This document shows, in pieces, positions 1-9,033 of a stretch of DNA of 64,000 nucleotides. Both the position numbers and the translations under genes were made by a program. The stretch's first letter is position 1, and each line of letters starts with the position of its first letter. The notes under the pieces were generated by a model. The model saw only the letters and a program-made list of their open reading frames with translations. It ran no database searches and was not told the origin of the DNA. This stretch comes from an uncultured Oscillospiraceae bacterium (GTDB lineage Bacteria > Bacillota > Clostridia > Oscillospirales > Acutalibacteraceae): positions 124,001-188,000 of the forward strand of contig CATXDC010000002.1 of assembly GCA_958366985.1 (NCBI GenBank). The letters run 5' to 3'.

Positions 1-2
1 GT

Positions 3-3000
3 ATGATTTTAAAGGCATTGGAAATGCAGGGCTTCAAGTCCTTCCCCGATAAAACAGTGCTGAATTTTGAAAAGGGAATAACTGCTGTTGTAGGCCCCAA
101 CGGAAGCGGAAAGAGCAATATTTCCGATGCCGTAAGGTGGGTTTTAGGCGAGCAGTCCACAAAGAACCTGAGAGGTTCAAAAATGGAGGACGTTATTTTT
201 AACGGAACTCTTTCGAGAAAAAAGCAGGGATATGCGGAAGTTACTCTCCGTATGGATAATACCGACCGTTCACTTTCAGTTGATACTGACGAAGTAAGCG
301 TTACAAGAAGATATTACCGCTCAGGCGAAAGTGAATACAGAATTAACGGACAGGTTTCAAGGCTCCGTGACGTAAACGAGCTGTTTATGGATACAGGTCT
401 CGGCCGTGACGGATATTCTCTTGTTGGACAGGGTAAAATAGCCGATATGATTTCTTCAAAGTCCGGCGAAAGACGAGAGATGTTTGAGGAGGCGGCAGGA
501 ATTTCCCATTACCGTTACCGCCGTGCAGATGCTCAGAGAAGACTTTCACAGGCTGAGGAAAACCTTGTAAGACTCCGTGATATTTTAACGGAGCTGGAAA
601 GCCGTGTAGGACCTCTTAAAGTTCAGAGTGAAAAGGCTGAAAAATTCCTTGTCCTTGCAGGGGAGAAAAAAGAACTGGAAATAGGTCTTTGGCTGAGTAT
701 TATAAATAAGCACAAAGAAAAGCTCAGAGGCCAGGAGCATAAAATCACTATCGCTCAGTCCCAGTACGCCGACGCTGAAAAGGAGCTTGAAGCGACAGAA
801 GCCGAAATCGATTCCATTGCCGAAAAGACAAGGGAGCTTACTGTAAAGCTTGACGAAATCCGCCGTATGAGCGCACAGCGTGAGGAAGAGGCTGCGAGAG
901 TTGACGGTCAGATAGCCGTTGAGGAAAACACTCTTCTCCATAACGGCGAAACCATAGACAGAATAAAGCGTGATATTGAATCTGCAAGAGATGTAAGCAA
1001 AAACATCGATGAAGAAATAGAAAAAATAAACGGAGAAATCGAGGCTCTTACAATATCTGCCGAAGAGAAGAAAAAACTTCTCGACGAAAAGGATGCCGAA
1101 ATTCAGGCTCTGCGACTTAAAAGCGGAGAGCTCAATGCAGAAAGTGCCGCTGTATCAGCTGATATTGCCGCAAAAACTGCAAAGCTCGGCGATAAAAGAG
1201 TGGAGTTTTCAACCCTTAAATCTTCACTTGATGAAATTGAAGCCAGAGTTGAGACAATCAATAATACATTTTCTTCAAGAGAGGATACCATAAAGCTTCT
1301 TACTGAAAGAAAAGAGCAGTGCCGCAAAGAACTTGACGAAGCAAGAGAACAGGCGGAGAGTCTCCAGAACGCCGCAAAGGGATATGAACTGCGTGCTTTA
1401 AAGCGCAGGGAAAAGGCTGAAAAAATCAAAAAAGAGTATGAAGATATGAGCATACTCGTTAAGAATAAGCAGTCAAGAGCCAATATGCTTCGAGAGCTCG
1501 AGAAGAACATGGAGGGCTATTCAGGCTCAGTTAAGACTGTTATGAGAGAGGTCAGAAGAGGCACTCTCAGAGGAATCCACGGTGCACTTTCTCAGCTTAT
1601 TAAAGTTGAGCATAAATATTCCGCGGCCGTTGAAACGGCTTTAGGCGCTGCAATTCAGAATATCGTTACCGATAACGAAGCAGCAGCAAAAAGGGCAATC
1701 GAATTTTTGAAGCAGTCAAAAGCAGGACGTGCAACATTTCTTCCCCTTACCGCAATCAAAGGCAGAATCCTCAATGAAAGCGGTCTTGAAGATTCTTTGG
1801 GATTTGTAGATATAGCTTCAAACCTTGTTTCATGCGATAATGCATACAGGGAGATAATAAACGCACAGCTTGGCAGAACGGCAGTAGTTGAGGATATGGA
1901 CTGCGCCATATCAATGGCAAAGAGATATTCCTACCGTTTCCGCATAGTCACCCTTGACGGACAGGTTATAAACGCAGGCGGCTCCATGACAGGTGGTTCC
2001 CGTGTTCAGACAGGGGGAATTTTAAGCCGAGGCAATGAGATTGAAGCCCTTGCGGTCGAATGTGAGAGACTTGAAAAAGACCTTCTCACAAAGCGCAGTG
2101 AATACGCCGAAGCTCATCAGGAGCTTTCTCAGTGTGAAGCTGAGCTTTCCGGAACAAAAGCTGATCTTCTCAGAACTCAGGAGGAGGTTATCCGTAAGGA
2201 GAGCGACTTGAAGCTTGTTGCAGGACAGCTTGATGTTGCCGCCGAATCCATGGACGAGCTTTCCGCTGAAAAGGAAAGAGCTCTTCTGAGAGCGGAGGAA
2301 ACAAGAAAGCAGGCTGAAAGTATAATCGAAGAGGTAAACGCTCTCAATGCCGAAACCGAAGCTCTTAAAGAAAAGGTCGAAGAGCTTACCGGGGCAAATG
2401 GGAAGCTTTCCGAAAAAATAGAAAATACACGAAGAGAGAAAAACGAAACGGAACTTGAGCTCCTTTCCGCTCAGAAAGACTATCAGGCAAAGCTTATGAG
2501 CATCGAGCAGCTTAATGAGCGCAAAAATAGTCAGGGCGGCAGAGAGCAGGAGCTCTTAGATGAGATTAAAGAAATTGAGAACCGCAGCGAGGAGACGAAG
2601 AGAGTAATCGAAGAGCTTAAAGTAAAGGCTCAGAATCTCCGTAAGGACAGCGACGGCTCAAAGGATTCCGTTGATAAAATAATCGAAGAGCGCAACTCCC
2701 TTGAGGCGAGAAGCTCACAGCTGAGAATACTTGAGCGTACAAAGAGTACGGAAAGGGAAAAAATCAGCGGAGAGCTTGCAAGGCTCGAGGAGCAGAAAGC
2801 TTCAATGCTCCGTGAAAATGATGAGACCATAGCAAAGCTCTATGATGAATATCAGCTTACACGTCATGAGGCGGAAAGACAGTATGAACCTGTTGAGGAC
2901 GCATCCAAGGCTCAGCGAAGACTGGGAGAAATTAAAAGTTCAATCAGAGCCCTCGGCAGCGTAAACGTCGCCGCCATTGAGGAGTACAAAGAGGTATCCG

Positions 3001-3572
3001 AGCGTTATGAGTTTATGAACACTCAGATAACCGATATAGAAAAATCAAGGGACGAGCTTTACAGGCTCATTGAAGATCTTACAAAGAAAATGGCTGTTCA
3101 GTTTATGGAGCAGTTCAATAAGATAAACGGATATTTCGGTCAGACCTTTGCCGAGCTTTTCGGCGGCGGTAAAGCTTCTCTGGAGCTTGATGACCCGTCC
3201 AATATTCTGGAATGCGCCATTAACATAAACGTACAACCTCCCGGAAAAGCTATTCAGAACATAGATCTGCTTTCCGGCGGTGAAAAGGGACTTGCAGCTA
3301 TTTCAATGCTTTTTGCAATACTTAAGGTTACTCCTGCGCCATTCTGTATTTTCGATGAGGTTGAAGCGGCTCTCGATGACGTAAACGTCACAAGATACGC
3401 TCAGTATGTCCGCCGTATGACGGATAACACACAGTTTATCCTCATCACTCACAGAAGAGGTACAATGGAAGAGGCAGACGTTCTCTATGGTGTTACAATG
3501 CAGGAAAAGGGCGTTTCAAAGCTTCTTGAGCTTAAAACAGCGGAAATGGCAAGCAGCATCGGCCTTAACTGA
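3..3572 (+). CDS. smc: Chromosome segregation protein SMC
   Basis: SMC ATPase of the condensin complex (with ScpA/ScpB), which compacts and segregates the nucleoid. The 1189 residues match the usual bacterial length. The N-terminal head has the Walker A motif GPNGSGKS at about residues 31-38. Two long charged coiled coils flank a hinge at roughly residues 505-680. The C-terminal head has the ABC signature LSGGEKGLAA at about 1089 and the Walker B segment FCIFDEVEAALDD at about 1114. The start MILKALEMQGFKSF is the normal SMC N-terminus, so the gene is complete although its ribosome-binding site lies outside the window. ftsY follows after 27 bases, the usual Firmicutes arrangement, so the two are probably cotranscribed. 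Confidence 0.97.
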   Translation: MILKALEMQGFKSFPDKTVLNFEKGITAVVGPNGSGKSNISDAVRWVLGEQSTKNLRGSKMEDVIFNGTLSRKKQGYAEVTLRMDNTDRSLSVDTDEVSVTRRYYRSGESEYRINGQVSRLRDVNELFMDTGLGRDGYSLVGQGKIADMISSKSGERREMFEEAAGISHYRYRRADAQRRLSQAEENLVRLRDILTELESRVGPLKVQSEKAEKFLVLAGEKKELEIGLWLSIINKHKEKLRGQEHKITIAQSQYADAEKELEATEAEIDSIAEKTRELTVKLDEIRRMSAQREEEAARVDGQIAVEENTLLHNGETIDRIKRDIESARDVSKNIDEEIEKINGEIEALTISAEEKKKLLDEKDAEIQALRLKSGELNAESAAVSADIAAKTAKLGDKRVEFSTLKSSLDEIEARVETINNTFSSREDTIKLLTERKEQCRKELDEAREQAESLQNAAKGYELRALKRREKAEKIKKEYEDMSILVKNKQSRANMLRELEKNMEGYSGSVKTVMREVRRGTLRGIHGALSQLIKVEHKYSAAVETALGAAIQNIVTDNEAAAKRAIEFLKQSKAGRATFLPLTAIKGRILNESGLEDSLGFVDIASNLVSCDNAYREIINAQLGRTAVVEDMDCAISMAKRYSYRFRIVTLDGQVINAGGSMTGGSRVQTGGILSRGNEIEALAVECERLEKDLLTKRSEYAEAHQELSQCEAELSGTKADLLRTQEEVIRKESDLKLVAGQLDVAAESMDELSAEKERALLRAEETRKQAESIIEEVNALNAETEALKEKVEELTGANGKLSEKIENTRREKNETELELLSAQKDYQAKLMSIEQLNERKNSQGGREQELLDEIKEIENRSEETKRVIEELKVKAQNLRKDSDGSKDSVDKIIEERNSLEARSSQLRILERTKSTEREKISGELARLEEQKASMLRENDETIAKLYDEYQLTRHEAERQYEPVEDASKAQRRLGEIKSSIRALGSVNVAAIEEYKEVSERYEFMNTQITDIEKSRDELYRLIEDLTKKMAVQFMEQFNKINGYFGQTFAELFGGGKASLELDDPSNILECAININVQPPGKAIQNIDLLSGGEKGLAAISMLFAILKVTPAPFCIFDEVEAALDDVNVTRYAQYVRRMTDNTQFILITHRRGTMEEADVLYGVTMQEKGVSKLLELKTAEMASSIGLN

Positions 3573-3599
3573 TTATCAAACCGAAAGGGATGAAATAAA

Positions 3600-4820
3600 A
3601 TGGGACTTTTCAAAAAAATCAATTCAGGTCTTAAAAAGACCCGTGACAGTATGTCCGGAGCCATCAGCAGTATGCTTGGCGGATATTCGGAAATTGACGA
3701 TGAGCTTTATGAGGAGCTCGAAGAAATTCTCGTTATGGGAGATGTAGGAGTAAAAACCGCACAGGATATTACTTCAGAGCTCAGAAAGAGAGTTCAGAAA
3801 AAGAATATAAGAAAACCCGAAAAGGTAAAGGAGCTTATTCAGGAAATTGTCGCCGATATGCTCAGAGGCGGCGAAGAGCTGGAGCTTGAAACAATCCCCT
3901 CGGTGATACTTGTAATAGGCGTTAACGGAGCGGGCAAAACTACTACCATAGGTAAAATGGCAGCTCTTTTCAAAGCACAGGGCAAAAAGGTAATTTTAGG
4001 CGCAGCGGATACATTCCGTGCCGCAGCCATAGAGCAGCTTGAAGTCTGGGCAGAGCGTGCAGGCGTTGATATTATAAAGCACAGAGAGGGAGCAGATCCT
4101 GCTGCAGTTGTGTTTGATACAGTCTGTGCAGGTAAGGCAAGAGAAGCTGATATAATCATCTGCGACACTGCGGGAAGACTTCACAATAAAAAGAACCTTA
4201 TGGAAGAGCTTGCAAAAATCTATAAGGTAATCGACAGAGAAATGCCTTATTCCGACCGTGAAGTGCTTCTGGTTCTCGATGCTACAACAGGACAGAATGC
4301 AGTAAATCAAGCAAAGGAATTTAAAAACGTTGCCGATATAACGGGTATAATTCTTACAAAGCTTGACGGAACCGCAAGAGGCGGCGTTGTCCTTGCAATT
4401 AAGAATGATCTCGGAATACCTGTAAAATTCATCGGTGTCGGTGAAAAAATAGACGATCTTCAGCCCTTTAGCCCCGAGGCATTTGCAAAGGGACTTTTCG
4501 AGGCTATGCCGGAAAACGAAGAGGAGGATGAAAATGAAGAAGCGGGACAGAAAGATGATAGCGAAAATCTGGAACTCACTGAATCAGAACACGGAGAGGA
4601 CGCATCCTCTTCTTATGCCGAAGAAGCCGAAGGAGATAACGGTGTGGACTTTTCTGGGGAATCCTACGAGGAACCGCAGACCGAAGAAGCTGAAGAAATG
4701 GCAGTAAATTCCGAAGAGGAGACGGACGAATCCGACTCAGAGGAAGCTGAGGAAGAGCCAAAAGAAAAGGAAGAAAAGAAGAGGAGGGGATTCTTTGGAC
4801 TTTTTAATCGCAACTCATAA
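3600..4820 (+). CDS. ftsY: Signal recognition particle receptor FtsY, with a C-terminal acidic extension
   Basis: GTPase receptor that docks SRP-ribosome complexes at the membrane. It starts with an amphipathic basic helix (MGLFKKINSGLKK) and a short N domain. The G domain has the P-loop GVNGAGKTTT at residues 107-116, the DTAGR motif near 190 and the TKLDG motif near 258. The NG core ends at about residue 300. About 90 very acidic residues (Glu/Asp/Ser rich) follow, and the protein ends KKRRGFFGLFNRNS. In E. coli the acidic A region is N-terminal and begins with a similar basic-aromatic segment; here it is C-terminal. The last 26 bases overlap rdgB and include its ribosome-binding site, so part of the tail sequence may be shaped by that signal. 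Confidence 0.96.
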   Translation: MGLFKKINSGLKKTRDSMSGAISSMLGGYSEIDDELYEELEEILVMGDVGVKTAQDITSELRKRVQKKNIRKPEKVKELIQEIVADMLRGGEELELETIPSVILVIGVNGAGKTTTIGKMAALFKAQGKKVILGAADTFRAAAIEQLEVWAERAGVDIIKHREGADPAAVVFDTVCAGKAREADIIICDTAGRLHNKKNLMEELAKIYKVIDREMPYSDREVLLVLDATTGQNAVNQAKEFKNVADITGIILTKLDGTARGGVVLAIKNDLGIPVKFIGVGEKIDDLQPFSPEAFAKGLFEAMPENEEEDENEEAGQKDDSENLELTESEHGEDASSSYAEEAEGDNGVDFSGESYEEPQTEEAEEMAVNSEEETDESDSEEAEEEPKEKEEKKRRGFFGLFNRNS

Positions 4821-5382
4821 TCTTAAAAAGAGGGAAGAGCTTCAGAGAATACTTTCTCCCTTAGGAGTGAGGGTTTTAACTGCTGAGGAAGCAGGAGTAA
4901 ACCTTTCCGATGTTGATGAAACAGGCGTTACCTTTGAAGAAAACGCCGCACTTAAAGCTCACAGCGGATGCCGTGAATCAGGTATGCCCGTTATAGCCGA
5001 TGACTCAGGTCTCGAAGTGGACGCTCTCGGCGGCGAACCGGGAGTTTACTCTGCACGTTATGCAGGTGAGCACGGCAACGATAAAAAGAACATAGAAAAG
5101 CTTCTTAAAAATCTCGAAAATGTGCCGGAAGAAAAGCGTACAGGCAGATTTGTCTGTGCTGTGTGCTGTGTTTTTCCCGACGGAAGAGAGATAACTCTCA
5201 GGGGAACCTGTGAGGGAAAAATAGGCTTTGAGCCTGCGGGAAACGGCGGATTCGGCTATGACCCTGTTTTTTATGTAGGCGAAAAGAGCTTTGGTGAGCT
5301 TACCAGCGAAGAAAAGGATAAAATAAGCCACAGAGGTAGCGCAATGCGACAGCTCAGTGAAAAGCTTAAAGAATATATTTGA
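4795..5382 (+). CDS. rdgB: XTP/dITP diphosphohydrolase (RdgB/HAM1 family)
   Basis: Hydrolyses non-canonical purine triphosphates (XTP, dITP, ITP) to monophosphates, keeping them out of DNA and RNA. The 195 residues match the HAM1 family: an N-terminal IATHN nucleotide-binding stretch, TGVTFEENAALKA, the metal-binding ADDSGLEVDAL, and GEPGVYSARYAG. The start is TTG at 4795. A perfect AGGAGG at 4782-4787, seven bases upstream, supports it, and both lie inside the 3' end of ftsY in another frame. Translation is therefore probably coupled to ftsY. yhbY follows after 20 bases. Confidence 0.95.
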   Translation: MDFLIATHNLKKREELQRILSPLGVRVLTAEEAGVNLSDVDETGVTFEENAALKAHSGCRESGMPVIADDSGLEVDALGGEPGVYSARYAGEHGNDKKNIEKLLKNLENVPEEKRTGRFVCAVCCVFPDGREITLRGTCEGKIGFEPAGNGGFGYDPVFYVGEKSFGELTSEEKDKISHRGSAMRQLSEKLKEYI

Positions 5383-5402
5383 AAATCCAAAGGAGTTAAC
5401 AT

Positions 5403-5786
5403 ATGACAAGTAAGGAAAGAGCAGCTCTCAGGGGACAGGCAAACAGCCTTGAACCTCTTTTCCAGGTGGGAAAGGGCGGAATATCCGAAGGCGTTATAAA
5501 GCAGACAGCGGAAGCTCTCGAAAAGAGAGAGCTTATTAAGCTCAAGGTGCTCCTTGAGTCCTGTCCGGAGACACCCCGTCAGGTAGCCGATACCCTTGCC
5601 GCCGAAACAGGCAGCGAGGTTGTACAGGTAATAGGCGGATGCATGGTGTTTTATAAATACAATCCGGAGCTTCACAAGCCCGAAAAAAAGACTGTTTCAA
5701 AGCCCGCTGCAAAAAAGGCAGCTAGCCGAAACAGCCGTGACCGTCGTACAGGCGGCAAAGGCGGATACTGGGGCAAGAAATATTGA
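5403..5786 (+). CDS. yhbY: YhbY/CRS1 family RNA-binding protein
   Basis: Small RNA-binding protein of the CRM (CRS1-YhbY) family, linked to 50S subunit assembly. Residues 1-96 carry the CRM fold, including LFQVGKGGISEGV (the conserved GKxG loop), the RELIKLKVL strand and a C-terminal VVQVIGGCMVFYKY strand. A basic, Gly/Lys/Arg-rich tail of about 30 residues follows and ends in KGGYWGKKY, presumably extra RNA contact. The ribosome-binding site AAAGGAG lies before the ATG. It sits in the rdgB-yhbY-nadD run typical of Clostridia. Confidence 0.93.
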   Translation: MTSKERAALRGQANSLEPLFQVGKGGISEGVIKQTAEALEKRELIKLKVLLESCPETPRQVADTLAAETGSEVVQVIGGCMVFYKYNPELHKPEKKTVSKPAAKKAASRNSRDRRTGGKGGYWGKKY

Positions 5787-5829
5787 TTTGTTTTGCACCC
5801 TTTGGCAGCAAAATTTCAGATTCGGGGCA

Positions 5830-5849
5830 GGGGACGGTAAAGCGTCCCC
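5830..5849 (+). other. Intergenic hairpin between yhbY and nadD
   Basis: A perfect 7-bp stem, GGGGACG paired with CGTCCCC around a 6-base loop, lies between yhbY and nadD. No T-run follows, so it is not a convincing terminator. It could be an mRNA processing or stability element, or chance. Confidence 0.4.
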
Positions 5850-5873
5850 GTTCCCACAGTCAGGTGAATTTTA

Positions 5874-6479
5874 TTGGCAGATGTAGGAATTTTAGGGGGA
5901 ACATTCAATCCTCCCCATAACGGACATATTCGCCTTGCAGGTGAGTTCAGGGAAAAGCTGGGACTTGACAAGATCCTTTTGATTCCCACCTATACACCTC
6001 CTCACAAGCAGGCGAAAGAGCTTGCATCAGCTGAGGACAGGCTCAATATGTGTTCAATAATTGCCGAAACCACTGATTTTTTAGAGGTTTCGGATATTGA
6101 AATAAACAGGGGCGGCAAGAGCTATACGGTGGATACTTTAAGGGAGCTTACAAAAAGGTATCCCGAAAACAATTATTTTTTTCTCATGGGCTCCGATATG
6201 TTTCTGACCTTTCATCTTTGGAGGGAATACAGAGAGATCTTTTCTCTGTGCACTCTCTGTGTTGCCTCAAGAGAGAACGGCAGTGATTATGAAAAGCTTA
6301 TAGAGTATGCAAAAGAGACTTTCGGTGAAGATTGGGGTAAAGTGCGGATTTCTCCCCTCGAACCTATGGAGCTCAGTTCCACTGAGGTTCGTGAGGCTTT
6401 GCACAGGGGCGAAGAGCTTTCGGGGCTTGTACCCGAAAAGATAGAGGAATATATTATGAAAAGAGGCCTTTACAGATGA
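5874..6479 (+). CDS. nadD: Nicotinate-nucleotide adenylyltransferase
   Basis: Adenylates nicotinate mononucleotide to deamido-NAD with ATP in NAD biosynthesis. The 201 residues include the nucleotidyltransferase signature GGTFNPPHNGHIRLA (HxGH type) near the N-terminus, the substrate segment LMGSDMFLTFHLW, and the C-terminal ELSSTEVREAL motif (ISSTxxR type). The start is TTG at 5874 with AGGTGA at 5862-5867; the alternative internal starts would remove the GGTFNPPH motif. The last four bases (ATGA) overlap yqeK, which indicates translational coupling. Confidence 0.95.
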   Translation: MADVGILGGTFNPPHNGHIRLAGEFREKLGLDKILLIPTYTPPHKQAKELASAEDRLNMCSIIAETTDFLEVSDIEINRGGKSYTVDTLRELTKRYPENNYFFLMGSDMFLTFHLWREYREIFSLCTLCVASRENGSDYEKLIEYAKETFGEDWGKVRISPLEPMELSSTEVREALHRGEELSGLVPEKIEEYIMKRGLYR

Positions 6480-7069
6480 ATGAAGTATACAATAACGAAG
6501 AATATATTGAGGTCTTACGTGAAAAGCTGACTCCGGCAAGATTTGAGCATTCTTTATGTGTTGCAAAATCTGCCAGAAAGCTTGCTCTCAAATACGGCGC
6601 AGACGCTGAAAAAGCTTATACCGCAGGACTTGTCCATGACGTTATGAAAAACGAAACCCCGGCTGTCCAGTTGAAAATAATAAAAGATGCTGATATAATA
6701 TTAAACTGTGCTGAAAGGCTTAATCCCAAGCTTTGGCACGCAATTTCGGGCTCTGTTTATATACAGAAACAGTTCGGAATTGAGGATAAGGAGATCATAA
6801 ACGCAGTTCGTTATCACACCATAGCCAGAGCGGATATGGGACTTCTTGAAAAGGTTTTGTATATAGCTGATTTCATTTCGGCGGACAGAACCTATGAGGG
6901 AGTCGAGCTCATGCGTCAGGCAGCTGAAAAAAGCCTTGATGAAGCTATAACCGAGGGCCTGAGATTCAGTATTGAGGAGCTTGCCCATAACGGCTATGCA
7001 ATACATCCCGACAGCGTTGAGGCTTATAACGAAATGCTTCTGAAAAATTTCGAAAATGAGAACGGATGA
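6476..7069 (+). CDS. yqeK: YqeK family HD-domain hydrolase
   Basis: HD-domain phosphohydrolase. Characterised YqeK proteins are symmetrical diadenosine tetraphosphate hydrolases. The 197 residues show the conserved RFEHSLCVAKSARKLA histidine, the metal-binding HD pair in AGLVHDVMK, and a later RYHTIARADMGLLEKVLYIADFIS segment with further ligand residues. It overlaps nadD and the next gene by four bases each (ATGA junctions). NadD-YqeK neighbours are standard in Firmicutes. Confidence 0.93.
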   Translation: MNEVYNNEEYIEVLREKLTPARFEHSLCVAKSARKLALKYGADAEKAYTAGLVHDVMKNETPAVQLKIIKDADIILNCAERLNPKLWHAISGSVYIQKQFGIEDKEIINAVRYHTIARADMGLLEKVLYIADFISADRTYEGVELMRQAAEKSLDEAITEGLRFSIEELAHNGYAIHPDSVEAYNEMLLKNFENENG

Positions 7070-8655
7070 ATATTTTGAAAGATAAGCTAAGACAAAACCG
7101 TGAACAGCTCACAGTATTGCTTTTTGCCGCAGCTGTTTCACTGATATTCCTGTCTTTTTTCTCAAAGAACTCATTCTTTTACCCGCTCAATAACGGTGCG
7201 GATATAAATATGTTTTATACCATGGGTAAGGGCATAGCAAACGGCCTTGTCTGCTATCGTGATATATTTGACCAAAAGGGACCCATATGGTATTTTCTCT
7301 ATACAATAGCCTATTTTCTTGATAGAAACGGCTACTGGGGAATATTTCTGATTGAGATAATCTCCTTTACTTTTTTTCTTTATTTTACTTATAAGGCCAT
7401 GAAGCTTTACGGCGGTGAAAAATTCTTTTATTTTACAGCCCCGATTTTAGCTTTCTGCACCATGGGCAACGGCTCATTCTGGCAGGGAGGTCAGGCGGAA
7501 GAGCTTATATTTCCACTTTTGGCGTATCTGCTTTACTCTTTGCTTCGATATTTCAAAGAGGATTACCCAGAAAAGCCCATGGATTATAAAACCCTGTTCA
7601 TTAACGGCATATGCTCAGGACTTGTATTCTGGTCAAAGTTTACCCTTATTGTGCCGTGGTTTATCTTTATGGCAGGCGTTTTCATTATAATGATTTCACG
7701 AAAGCACGTGAAAAGAGCTTTCATAAGCTGCCTCGTATTTTTGGGAGGCACACTTATACCGACGGTTCCGGTGTTTATTTACTTTATTGCAAACGGCGCT
7801 GTGGGAGATTTGGTTCAGGTGTATTTCATTGAAAATATATTCGGATACTCTCCTACGGTTCAGTCCGATGAAAGCACCCTGGAGACACTTTGGAAAAACG
7901 TAGAGCTGGGTATAGAGCGCATAGGTCCGTCAATGGTTTTGGCTCTTTTCGGCGGAGTGGGTTTACTCTTTGCAAAGAAAAGATACCTTCCCGATTGGCG
8001 TACAAAAATCATTTTCCCCATTATGTTTCTTGCCTCAGTTCTCGGCATATACGGCGGCGGTACATCCTATATGTATTATCCGGCGGCGCTTATTCCCTAC
8101 GCTTTGCTGGGAGCGGCAGTCCTGGGAGATGTAATGAATGAGGGCTGGAAATACATACCGGAAAAGGCAAAGCCCAAAACGATTTTCGCAGCAGCCGTTG
8201 CTGCTTCAATGATAATTTCCTTTGCAGCGACCTTTGATGGGAACCGAAATATACATATCCTTTTTGAGAAAAAAGAGGATACGGTTCAATACAGATTTGC
8301 CGAGATTATAAATTCCGTCCCCGGTTCCACAATGATAAACTATGGTTTTCTTGACCACGGTTTTTACATGGCGGCGGATAAACTTCCGGTAACCAAATAT
8401 TTTGCAAGAATAAATCTCAAGTATGAGGCATTGCCGGAGATGTATATAGCGCAGCGTGATGTTGTAAAAAACGGCGAAGCGGATTTTGTAGTTCTTAAAA
8501 TCAGCAAGGATTACACCCTTGATTATATTGAGAAAATTTACGGAAGTCTTTTTGACGATTATATTGTTGTTGACGATATGATATACTATAACGGCGATTC
8601 AAAGTGGGAAAGTCACTATATACTTCTTGCCCATGAAAGCGTCGATTTATATTAA
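7066..8655 (+). CDS. Polytopic membrane protein, GT-C/PMT-like glycosyltransferase candidate
   Basis: A 529-residue integral membrane protein with roughly ten hydrophobic helices and a C-terminal soluble domain of about 120 residues. The first extracellular loop holds an acidic motif followed by VCYRDIFDQKGPIWYF, a pattern I associate with GT-C family (PMT/ArnT-like) lipid-linked sugar transferases. The donor and acceptor cannot be read from sequence. It overlaps yqeK by four bases and precedes rsfS by 12, so it is embedded in the housekeeping operon. In many Firmicutes this slot holds a LytR-CpsA-Psr gene instead. Confidence 0.65.
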   Translation: MNILKDKLRQNREQLTVLLFAAAVSLIFLSFFSKNSFFYPLNNGADINMFYTMGKGIANGLVCYRDIFDQKGPIWYFLYTIAYFLDRNGYWGIFLIEIISFTFFLYFTYKAMKLYGGEKFFYFTAPILAFCTMGNGSFWQGGQAEELIFPLLAYLLYSLLRYFKEDYPEKPMDYKTLFINGICSGLVFWSKFTLIVPWFIFMAGVFIIMISRKHVKRAFISCLVFLGGTLIPTVPVFIYFIANGAVGDLVQVYFIENIFGYSPTVQSDESTLETLWKNVELGIERIGPSMVLALFGGVGLLFAKKRYLPDWRTKIIFPIMFLASVLGIYGGGTSYMYYPAALIPYALLGAAVLGDVMNEGWKYIPEKAKPKTIFAAAVAASMIISFAATFDGNRNIHILFEKKEDTVQYRFAEIINSVPGSTMINYGFLDHGFYMAADKLPVTKYFARINLKYEALPEMYIAQRDVVKNGEADFVVLKISKDYTLDYIEKIYGSLFDDYIVVDDMIYYNGDSKWESHYILLAHESVDLY

Positions 8656-8667
8656 GGAAGTGAAGAA

Positions 8668-9033
8668 ATGAATACAAAGGAAATGCTTACTGTTGCCGTA
8701 AAAGCTCTCGATGAGAAAAAGGCGATGGATATAAAGGTTATGGAAATAGGCGACCTTACAATAGTTGCGGAGGATTTTGTAATTGCCACAGGTACTTCCA
8801 CAACTCATGTAAAGGCTCTTGCCGATGAGGTTGAGTATGCTCTTTCTCAAAAGGGCGTTGAACCCGATCACATTGAGGGCAAATCAACAGGCTGGATAGT
8901 TCTCGATTACGAGACAGTTGTTGTGCATGTATTTCTCGGTGAAAGCCGTGAATATTACAATCTTGAGCGTCTTTGGACAGATGCGAAAGAGATAGATATA
9001 AAAGACCTTATTGGAAATGGGGAGAATGAATAA
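8668..9033 (+). CDS. rsfS: Ribosomal silencing factor RsfS
   Basis: RsfS/Iojap/YbeB protein, 121 residues. It binds ribosomal protein L14 on the 50S subunit and blocks subunit joining when translation is slowed. Family features are the N-terminal helix, FVIATGTSTTHVKALADEV, and the conserved GWIVLDYETVVVHVF followed by REYYNLERLW. The ribosome-binding site AAGGAAGTGA precedes the ATG. Its TAA shares its last base with the leuS ATG. Confidence 0.95.
   Translation: MNTKEMLTVAVKALDEKKAMDIKVMEIGDLTIVAEDFVIATGTSTTHVKALADEVEYALSQKGVEPDHIEGKSTGWIVLDYETVVVHVFLGESREYYNLERLWTDAKEIDIKDLIGNGENE

Noticed and set aside
1103..1510. Antisense frames within smc
   Set aside because: Ser/Leu-rich translations are typical reverse shadows of coiled-coil coding sequence; no start signals.
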